Assembly: GCA_002491825.1 (NCBI GenBank)
Contig: DKWR01000072.1
Location: 6,311 to 21,559, forward strand
From: Ruminococcaceae bacterium UBA7147
GTDB lineage: Bacteria; Bacillota; Clostridia; Oscillospirales; Acutalibacteraceae
Length of the DNA stretch: 15,249 nt
Reading direction: 5' to 3'
Below the pieces are notes generated by a model. It made no database searches. It was given only the letters and a program-made list of their open reading frames with translations, and was not told where the DNA came from. Each line of letters opens with the position of its first letter. The stretch's first letter is position 1. Shown one piece after another: positions 1-6,492 of the stretch. Position numbers and translations under genes: made by a program.

Positions 1-2
1 AA

Positions 3-89
3 ACAACACGCACTATTATTAATTAGGAGCGAAGCGACCATTAATTCCGCATTACGAATTACGCATTCCGCATTAAATTATCGTTTAGC
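3..89 (+). repeat. ~87-bp intergenic repeat, copy 1 (complete)
   Basis: This copy begins with ACAACACGCA (3-12), carries the core GGAGCGAAGCGACC (26-39), then an AT-rich stretch with repeated ATTACG/ATTCCG units, and ends with TAAATTATCGTTTAGC (74-89). The same order of blocks is found on the other strand at 13817-13902, and the 3' part again at 14103-14160. It has no coding potential. It may extend or be cut at the window edge. The homology between copies was read by eye; function is unknown, most likely a short non-autonomous repeat. Confidence 0.6.
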
Positions 90-303
90 AACTAATACTG
101 ATACCCTATTGTTGTAATTTTCTTATAAATTGTTTAAAAAAATAGTAAATTGCTTGTATTTTTTCGGCTGAATTATTGCATAAATCGTCAAATTGTGATA
201 AAATATTCAAATAAATATGTTAATTTTTCCAATTGCAGTTTTTTACAAACTCTAAAAGAAATCCTGATTAGGTCTATACTCAAAAGATTTTTAGCATTAA
301 TTT
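90..303. other. AT-rich gene-free leader of the kinase cluster
   Basis: This stretch is strongly AT-rich and lacks a plausible gene. It must hold the promoter for the + strand cluster. Two weak candidates can be seen: TTGCAT (176-181) with TAAAAT (199-204) at 17-bp spacing, and a TATACT (275-280) close to the first start codon but without a good -35 box. No riboswitch-like structure or terminator hairpin was recognised. Confidence 0.5.
176..204 (+). promoter_or_regulatory. candidate sigma-A-like promoter for the FHA/kinase cluster
   Basis: A TTGCAT box (176-181) lies 17 bp before TAAAAT (199-204), inside TGTGATAAAATATT. The -10 is a fair match, the -35 matches only in its TTG. Initiation here would leave a leader of about 90-110 nt. 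In such AT-rich DNA chance matches are common, so this is only a candidate. Confidence 0.25.
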
Positions 304-1854
304 ATGTTCGGATGTGAAAATATGGCTGAAATTAAAACACAAATGTTTATTCCCAAACCAATGAGAGCCGCAACCCTGCTCGTGATTGACAACCGCAAAA
401 AGCCCGTTATGATTTCATTAACGGGCAGTGCAACTATCGGTCGTGACTACCCCGAATCGAACAGAGATATACGGATTTGTTCGGAAATTGTCGGACGTGC
501 ACACGGAGAATTTATCCACGATGATTCCGACGATACCTACTACTACATTGACAACAACAGCCTGAACGGTACATACATCAACGGCGTCAAGCTCCTTCCG
601 TACAATCAACGAGGTTCAAAGGCGGCTCGTCTTTCTGACGGAGATATTATCAGAATAGACAGAAGCGATTTGGAGCACCCCCACCCTCAGGCTGTACTTA
701 TGATTTTTAGCAGAAGCTTTGAAAAAAACGAACAGTGGACAAGCATTGACATTTCGGGTTATCCAAGCATAACAATCGGAAGAGCTCCTGAAAATACATT
801 GTGCCTTAACGACGATATGGCGTCCAGAGCTCACGCTGAAATAAGGGTAAACAATTATGAAACTCTGATTCTTGACAAGAACAGCCAGAACGGAATTTTC
901 GTAAACCGCAGACTTGTTGACAGATGTGCTGTTCTTCACGACAACGATGTTATCAGAATTGCAAATACTATGCTGATTTACAAAGGCAACAGTATTCTCT
1001 ACAACAATCCCGGTGAGCGTTCAGGCTGTCTGTCGGTTGAGATATACGAAAAAACCGTAGGCGTTAAAAAGAAAACTCTGCTGAAGGATATTTACTTTGA
1101 AGCAGATACAAAGGATTTCATCCTTATCCTCGGCGGCTCGGGTGCAGGCAAAACAACCCTTGTAAACGCCATTCTCGGCGACGGAAAGGTAAACGGCAAG
1201 GTTATGCTTGACGGTCAGGACCTTTACGAGAATTTTAAAACCATGAAGGCGCAGATAGGTCTTGTTCCCCAGTTTATTAACCTCAGGGACAACGATAAGG
1301 TAATTACAACGCTGATGGATATTGCCGATATTAAACTTAAAGGTTATTCAAAGAACGAAAAAGAAGCACGTATAGCCAAAATCCTCAATACGCTCGGCGT
1401 ACTTAATCTTCAGAATCATCTCATACGACAGCTCAGCGGCGGTCAGAAAAAGAAAGTTTCAGTAGCCGCCCAGCTTGTGGGATTTCAAAAGGTATTCATT
1501 TGTGATGAGCCCGACTCCGGACTTGACGCCGCATCAAGAATGCAGCAAATGGATATTTTAAGCGATATTGCAAAGAGCGGAAAAATTGTTATGGTAATTT
1601 CTCACGAGCCTGACGACGCTGTTGACAAAGCAACGGGAAATTATCACTTTACCAAAGTCCTTGTGCTTGCCAAAAGCGGCACTGACAACAGCGGTCACCT
1701 CGCATTTTTCGGAGCTCCCGACAAAGCGCTTAACTTTTTCGGCGTAAACAAGCTTCAGGAAATTATGCTTGAGATAAATCCCGAGCACGAGGGCGGCAAA
1801 GGCAGAGCCGATTATTATATCAACAAATTCAAAGGAAGTGCTAACAATGGATAA
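304..1854 (+). CDS. FHA-FHA-ABC transporter ATP-binding protein (ABCG/Rv1747-like)
   Basis: Cytoplasmic ATPase of an exporter, fused to two phospho-threonine-reading FHA domains. Numbering is from ATG 304. FHA1 spans about 25-135 (GR 46-47, R65, H67, NG 88-89); FHA2 spans about 145-228 (GR 159-160, SRAH 174-177, NG 196-197). FHA1 has Gly64 where the phosphate-contacting Ser normally sits; FHA2 is canonical. The nucleotide-binding domain (about 242-490) has Walker A GGSGAGKTT (277-285), Q-loop Gln323, signature LSGGQ (377-381), Walker B and D-loop in DEPDSGLD (401-408), and H-loop His434. DEPxSGLD is typical of the ABCG group. Mycobacterial Rv1747 has the same FHA-FHA-ATPase order but carries its permease in the same chain; here the permease is the next gene, with an 8-bp overlap. 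The start is uncertain: ATG 322 (MAEIK) has a weak GGATGTG five bases upstream, while ATG 304 has no visible ribosome site. Confidence 0.93.
   Translation: MFGCENMAEIKTQMFIPKPMRAATLLVIDNRKKPVMISLTGSATIGRDYPESNRDIRICSEIVGRAHGEFIHDDSDDTYYYIDNNSLNGTYINGVKLLPYNQRGSKAARLSDGDIIRIDRSDLEHPHPQAVLMIFSRSFEKNEQWTSIDISGYPSITIGRAPENTLCLNDDMASRAHAEIRVNNYETLILDKNSQNGIFVNRRLVDRCAVLHDNDVIRIANTMLIYKGNSILYNNPGERSGCLSVEIYEKTVGVKKKTLLKDIYFEADTKDFILILGGSGAGKTTLVNAILGDGKVNGKVMLDGQDLYENFKTMKAQIGLVPQFINLRDNDKVITTLMDIADIKLKGYSKNEKEARIAKILNTLGVLNLQNHLIRQLSGGQKKKVSVAAQLVGFQKVFICDEPDSGLDAASRMQQMDILSDIAKSGKIVMVISHEPDDAVDKATGNYHFTKVLVLAKSGTDNSGHLAFFGAPDKALNFFGVNKLQEIMLEINPEHEGGKGRADYYINKFKGSANNG
1833..1837 (+). promoter_or_regulatory. 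ribosome binding site deciding the permease start
   Basis: AGGAA (1833-1837) inside the 3' end of the FHA-ABC gene sits nine bases before ATG 1847. A GTG at 1838 would also open the reading frame, but it directly abuts this purine stretch and has no ribosome site of its own, so ATG 1847 is preferred. Confidence 0.6.
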
Positions 1855-2701
1855 TGCGTCTTTTTTTACACAGACAAGGGTTTATTTTAAAAAGACAGCA
1901 AGAATCGCTATGCGTGAAAAAGCGTGGATTTATGTTGTTTTTGCAATTATAATTTCTCTTATTGTTGCGCTGGTAACTGCGGAAAATATGTTTGATAATC
2001 TTGACGATACAAAGTCAGGGTTTTTCACGCTTGCGTCTGCCTGTATCTGGATTGGCGTTTTCAATTCAATTCAGAACATCTGTAAGGAACATAATATTAT
2101 AAGGTCTGAATACAGACAGGGAACAAAATTATCTTCCTACGTTTGCGCACATATATTGTGGCAGGCGGTTCTGTGTTTTGTGCAGAGCCTGATAATATTT
2201 GCAATCTGCATTTCATTCGGATTCTTCGGAAGTGACTTTGACGACGGAGTTATGCTTAACCCATTGATTGAATACTTCTTCACAATCTTTTTGCTGACCT
2301 TCGGCTCTTCGGTGCTCGGCTTAATGGTATCCTCGTTTTCGGGGACTCCCACAACCGCTATGAAAATTATGCCGTTTGTGCTTATTATCCAGCTGATAAT
2401 GAGCGGAGTGCTGTTTGAGCTTTCGGGATCTGCCAAGTACGCCGCAAACGTTACATTCAGTAAATGGGGTATGGCTTCATTCGGAAGTATAGGCGACATA
2501 AACTCGCTTGAGTCAAAGCTTTCGGGAGAGCTTGCAGAAAAAATCCCTAATTTTGATCCGTCAACAATTGCAACTACTGATGAAATATTTAACCATGATG
2601 TTCAGACGCTCCTTACGTCGTGGGGCTGGTGCATAGGACTTACTCTTATATTTGCAATTATAAGTATAGTAAGCCTCAAATTAAAAAACAGAGATTCGTA
2701 A
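1847..2701 (+). CDS. ABC-2 type permease, partner of the FHA-ABC ATPase
   Basis: Membrane subunit of the exporter, 284 residues. Six hydrophobic segments are visible at about 26-45, 58-78, 97-127 (long, with a re-entrant look), 140-164, 172-193 and 255-278, with a soluble extracellular-looking loop (about 194-254) before the last one. That is the ABC-2/ABCG permease layout. Residues 81-92 (EHNIIRSEYRQG) followed by Tyr98 resemble the ER-x-RE-x-G coupling segment of ABCG permeases, which contacts the ATPase. The gene overlaps the ATPase gene by eight bases (ATGGATAA, 1847-1854), which suggests translational coupling and a fixed ratio of the two proteins. The substrate cannot be read from the sequence; export of a lipid or wall-related molecule would fit the neighbours. 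Confidence 0.88.
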   Translation: MDNASFFTQTRVYFKKTARIAMREKAWIYVVFAIIISLIVALVTAENMFDNLDDTKSGFFTLASACIWIGVFNSIQNICKEHNIIRSEYRQGTKLSSYVCAHILWQAVLCFVQSLIIFAICISFGFFGSDFDDGVMLNPLIEYFFTIFLLTFGSSVLGLMVSSFSGTPTTAMKIMPFVLIIQLIMSGVLFELSGSAKYAANVTFSKWGMASFGSIGDINSLESKLSGELAEKIPNFDPSTIATTDEIFNHDVQTLLTSWGWCIGLTLIFAIISIVSLKLKNRDS

Positions 2702-2732
2702 GCTGTTATTACCTTTAATCGGAGGACTTGAA

Positions 2733-3533
2733 ATGTTGAATGAAAACTCAATGAAATATAATATTTATCTTTCTACAAACCCCGGAAAAGTAAGAAAGGT
2801 CAACGAGGACAATTTTGTAATAAACAAAACCATAAAAAACAATGATAAACCCGCACAGCATATAAAGGGCAACGCAATTGCCGAACCGCTTTTGTGCGGA
2901 GTGTTTGACGGTATGGGCGGAGAAAAGGGTGGATTTGAAGCGTCCTATATTTCGGCTGTCGTTGCCTGTGAATACTTCGACTATCTTGTCAAGAGCAACA
3001 AGCCGGCAGAGGAAAGCATTGGCAGCTATGTTGCAAACTGCAATCAGCTTATAAGAAAATTCCTCTCGGAAAACAAGCTCAACCGTGGCGGAAGTACATT
3101 CGCTCTGGCATATCTTAATAACAGCGAAATCCATTTGTTCTCTATGGGCGATACAAGAATATATCTGTTCAGAAGCGGTAACTTTATCAGAATTTCAAGG
3201 GATCACACGCTTGCAAATAAAAAATACGAGGCAAATATTTTTACAAAGGAAGAGGCAGAAGCCAGTCCCGAAAGTCATATGCTTACACTTTTTTTAGGTA
3301 TGAACAATGACGACAACAATGCCGACGCAGAAGTATATAATCCTGTCACCCTCAATAAAAATGACAAGCTGTTGATTTGCAGCGACGGTCTTTATGATAT
3401 GTGCAGTGACAAGGAAATTGCCGATATTCTTTCCGTACCGAACCAGCCCTATACGATACAGCTCGTCAATGCGGCTTTAGATAAGGGCGGTATTGACAAT
3501 ATAACCTGTATGGTAATTGAAGCAACAGAATAA
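2733..3533 (+). CDS. PP2C-family Ser/Thr protein phosphatase
   Basis: Soluble, metal-dependent phosphatase of 266 residues, the usual length for the Stp/PrpC group that opposes PASTA kinases. Family motifs in order: RKVNEDNF (21-28), GVFDGMGG (56-63), GGSTFALAYL (119-128), MGDTRIYLFRSG (138-149), RDHTL (156-160), LLICSDGLYD (213-222) and GGIDNIT (252-258). Metal-binding aspartates by family analogy are Asp26, Asp59, Asp218 and Asp255. Residues 33-50 form a slightly longer loop than usual before the DG motif. GGAGG (2721-2725) lies seven bases before the ATG and fixes the start. Likely job: removing phosphate from the two kinases and from whatever the FHA domains read. Confidence 0.95.
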   Translation: MLNENSMKYNIYLSTNPGKVRKVNEDNFVINKTIKNNDKPAQHIKGNAIAEPLLCGVFDGMGGEKGGFEASYISAVVACEYFDYLVKSNKPAEESIGSYVANCNQLIRKFLSENKLNRGGSTFALAYLNNSEIHLFSMGDTRIYLFRSGNFIRISRDHTLANKKYEANIFTKEEAEASPESHMLTLFLGMNNDDNNADAEVYNPVTLNKNDKLLICSDGLYDMCSDKEIADILSVPNQPYTIQLVNAALDKGGIDNITCMVIEATE

Positions 3534-3555
3534 ATTTTGCAAATGAGGGAAAAGT

Positions 3556-5607
3556 ATGTATTGCTATAACTGTATGAACGAACTAAAAGAGGGAACTGAT
3601 TATTGCTATCATTGCACAAAGAAATCTACGCCTGATAATATTCCGCACCACCTTGCTCCCGGAACGATTCTTGAGAACAAATACCTTGTAGGCAACGCTC
3701 TCGGTGAAGGCGGTTTTGGAATTACATATATCGGCTACGACCTCAATCTGGATTTGAAAATAGCCATAAAGGAGTTTTATCCTTCGGGATATGCCAACAG
3801 GAACAATACCGTATCAAACAAGGTAACGCTGAATTATCAGAATAACGGCGAATACTTCAAAAAAGGGCGTGACAGCTTTCTGCGTGAAGCAAAGAGCATC
3901 GCAAAGTTTTCAAAAGAAAGCGGCATTGTTGACGTAAGAGATTTCTTTACCGCAAACGATACGGCGTACATCATTATGGAGTTTATCGACGGCGTTACTC
4001 TTTCAAAACACACAAGTGAAAAGGGACTTTTTGACGCCTGCGAAATATTCAGGTTAATGATTCCAATTATGCAATCGCTTGAAAAAATGCACAGAGAGGG
4101 AATTATTCACAGGGATATTTCGCCCGACAATATTATGTATACCGAGGACGGCACTCTGAAATTAATGGACTTCGGTTCGGCAAGATATTTTTCGGGCGCA
4201 GAGCAGAAAACAATGTCGGTTGTGCTTAAGCCCGGCTATGCTCCCTACGAGCAGTACAGCAGTAACGGCAATCAGGGGCCGTGGACTGACGTATACGGCT
4301 TGTGCGCTACTCTCTATAAATGCATCACAGGCAAAGCTCCCGTTGACTCTCTTGACCGCTGTCAGAACGACACACTGAAAAAGCCGTCAGAGCTTGGCGT
4401 AAATATATCGCCATCTCTTGAAAACGTGCTTATGTACGGACTTGCAGTGTATCACGACAACCGCTGTCAGAGTATGGAGGAGCTTATTGAAATAACCGAA
4501 AAATCGCTGAATAACGAACAGTTCAATTTAAAGAACGCAGGCAACACTTCAACTACTGACGACATTTACAAGACAAAAGCGGCTGACGAAAAGTACAAAA
4601 CTATGTTTGCGGATAATACTTACGGTGATGGCAAACTTTATGACAACGCAGACAAGGACGCTTTCAACAACACATCACCTCATAATATGACCGATAACGC
4701 ACCTGCTCCCAAGAAAAAGAGCCGTGCATTATTAGTATCGGGAATAGCTGTAGCTGTCATTGCCGCTCTTGCAATAGTCGGCTTTGTGATATTTAATTCT
4801 CTTAATTCAGGAGAGAAAAACTCTTCCGAAAATGAAACTACGGTAGCAGAAGAAACTACACAGGAAGAAACCGAACCGTCCACTACCGCTGTTCCGACAA
4901 CAGAAAGTAACATTGTAATAATGTCGGACGAAAGCGGCAAAAAGCTTTCCGACGCCAAATCCGAACTCAAGAAATTGGGACTTAAGGTTGAAACCAAATT
5001 TGAAGAAACCGATTCTGTTGCAGAGGACTACGTTATCCGCCAGAGTGTAGAGCCGGGACGTCAGCTTAACAAAGGCGATACGGTAATGCTTTATGTAGCA
5101 AAAGCTCCAAAAGAAACCGAGCCACTGACAGTACAACAGTCGGACAACGACCTCTATTTATATTGCTGCGCAAGCGATCATGTAACTTTGCGTGACAGAC
5201 CGTCAAGGACAGGTCTTGCAAAAGCAAAAATCTTAACACGTGAAAGCGTAAAATACATCAGTTCAACGGGTGACTTCTATTTTGTTTCATACGGCGACAA
5301 AACAGGATATGTTTTAAAGGAGTTCTTCTCTGAAAACAAAAACGCTCCGCTTAACTATGGAAATGGCAACGCACTACTTCATCCATCGGATACTTTGTAC
5401 TGCTGTGCAAGTGATTATGCTACGCTCAGAGAAGCTCCGTCAAGAGATTCCGACGAAATCTGCAAAATTTATACCCGTGATGAGGTAAGCTATATAAGCG
5501 CAACAGGCGATTTCTATTTTGTGTCATATGGCAACTCAACGGGCTATGTACTAAAATCTTATTTTGCAACAAGTCCTGATGCGCCTCTTAACTATGGTAC
5601 AGATTAA
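3556..5607 (+). CDS. kinase 1: zinc ribbon-Ser/Thr kinase-TM-PASTA-SH3b-SH3b
   Basis: Membrane Ser/Thr kinase of 683 residues. Order: zinc ribbon with Cys3, Cys6, Cys17, Cys20; kinase domain about 43-315 with Gly loop GEGGFG (50-55), Lys72, helix-C Glu111, HRD 185-187, Asn192, DFG 205-207 and an APYE motif (229-232) in place of APE; a juxtamembrane linker; one membrane helix (about 390-413); a Thr/Glu-rich spacer; one PASTA domain (about 456-516); then two SH3b-like repeats (about 533-600 and 613-683) that are clear copies of each other. The catalytic loop reads HRDISPDN, so Ser189 replaces the usual Lys of HRDxKPxN. Likely input is peptidoglycan or muropeptide at the PASTA/SH3b face, and output is phosphorylation of the FHA system. 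GAGGG lies six bases before the ATG. The first ~353 residues are nearly the same as in the kinase at 6493. Confidence 0.93.
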   Translation: MYCYNCMNELKEGTDYCYHCTKKSTPDNIPHHLAPGTILENKYLVGNALGEGGFGITYIGYDLNLDLKIAIKEFYPSGYANRNNTVSNKVTLNYQNNGEYFKKGRDSFLREAKSIAKFSKESGIVDVRDFFTANDTAYIIMEFIDGVTLSKHTSEKGLFDACEIFRLMIPIMQSLEKMHREGIIHRDISPDNIMYTEDGTLKLMDFGSARYFSGAEQKTMSVVLKPGYAPYEQYSSNGNQGPWTDVYGLCATLYKCITGKAPVDSLDRCQNDTLKKPSELGVNISPSLENVLMYGLAVYHDNRCQSMEELIEITEKSLNNEQFNLKNAGNTSTTDDIYKTKAADEKYKTMFADNTYGDGKLYDNADKDAFNNTSPHNMTDNAPAPKKKSRALLVSGIAVAVIAALAIVGFVIFNSLNSGEKNSSENETTVAEETTQEETEPSTTAVPTTESNIVIMSDESGKKLSDAKSELKKLGLKVETKFEETDSVAEDYVIRQSVEPGRQLNKGDTVMLYVAKAPKETEPLTVQQSDNDLYLYCCASDHVTLRDRPSRTGLAKAKILTRESVKYISSTGDFYFVSYGDKTGYVLKEFFSENKNAPLNYGNGNALLHPSDTLYCCASDYATLREAPSRDSDEICKIYTRDEVSYISATGDFYFVSYGNSTGYVLKSYFATSPDAPLNYGTD

Positions 5608-5620
5608 TTCGAGGTAATAT

Positions 5621-6460
5621 ATGAAAAAATGCATAACTCTTCTTTTTGTGGTCGCTGTAATTTTTTCTGCGTGCGGCAATGCCGAAACAAGTGAAAAAAG
5701 CGATAACACAACAACAGCAAGCACAACTGTCGAAGTAAAAAGCTCTGCCGGACAAATCAGCACCACAATTCCGTTCAGCACCGACAGCTCTGTAAATGCT
5801 GAAAATTACGAAACATTACAAGCTGATGATACGCAACCGACAGCCGAAACAAGCCAACTGAATAATTCACAATTAACAGATGTCAAATGCAAAATAGAGG
5901 GCTTTACTGCGTTGTGTCAATACCCCGATTTGCCGACAGGCTGTGAGGTAACTTCGCTTACAATGGTACTGAATTTCTATGGAATTAACTGCGATAAATG
6001 CGAAATAGCCGACAATTATCTTGACAAGGGCGAAGTCGGAAAAGTGAATTTTTGGGAAGCATTCGTGGGGGACCCGAGAGATGAAAATTCTTTCGGCTGT
6101 TATTCTCCCGTAATAGTTAATGCCGCCAACAAAGTTTTAAACGCTTACGGTTCTCCGCTGAAGGCTGTCGATATTTCCGGAAAAGAGTTAAGTGAGCTTT
6201 TTAAGTATGTCGATAAGAACACTCCGGTTATAGTGTGGGGTACGCAGGATTGCAAACCTGGGTACTACAGCGTTACGTGGAATATCAACGGTGAAGATTT
6301 ATCATGGTTTAGGCCTGAACACTGTATGGTTCTTGTCGGATATGATAATCAATCGGTTTCGGTTGCCGATCCGCTTTACGGTGATATAAGGAAATACGAT
6401 AAAGCAACCTTTGAAAGCCGATATAATTCGCTTTTCCGTCAGGCGATAATCATTCAGTAG
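5621..6460 (+). CDS. C39-like cysteine peptidase lipoprotein
   Basis: Predicted surface lipoprotein of 279 residues. The signal peptide ends in FSAC with lipidated Cys18, followed by a long Ser/Thr-rich spacer (about 21-88). The folded part (about 92-279) matches the C39-like family (Peptidase_C39_2): LCQYPDLPTGCEVTSL gives oxyanion Gln100 and nucleophile Cys108, EHCMVLVGYD gives His234, and ADP gives Asp250. All catalytic positions are present, so an active peptidase or amidase is plausible, though many family members have no known substrate. It sits between the two kinases, 13 bases after kinase 1 with GAGG six bases upstream, and 32 bases before kinase 2. Its position suggests it processes an exported peptide or wall protein of the same system; that is inference. 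Confidence 0.85.
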   Translation: MKKCITLLFVVAVIFSACGNAETSEKSDNTTTASTTVEVKSSAGQISTTIPFSTDSSVNAENYETLQADDTQPTAETSQLNNSQLTDVKCKIEGFTALCQYPDLPTGCEVTSLTMVLNFYGINCDKCEIADNYLDKGEVGKVNFWEAFVGDPRDENSFGCYSPVIVNAANKVLNAYGSPLKAVDISGKELSELFKYVDKNTPVIVWGTQDCKPGYYSVTWNINGEDLSWFRPEHCMVLVGYDNQSVSVADPLYGDIRKYDKATFESRYNSLFRQAIIIQ

Positions 6461-6492
6461 CTCTGATTAAATCAATACGCAGGGGGATTATT

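Noticed and set aside
1838..1846. GTG start giving a permease three residues longer
   Set aside because: The GTG directly abuts the AGGAA ribosome site that serves ATG 1847 and has no site of its own.
5621..6460. Bacteriocin export and maturation locus based on the C39 domain and ABC genes
   Set aside because: The C39-like domain is on a lipoprotein and not fused to the ABC ATPase, and no small leader-peptide gene was found.
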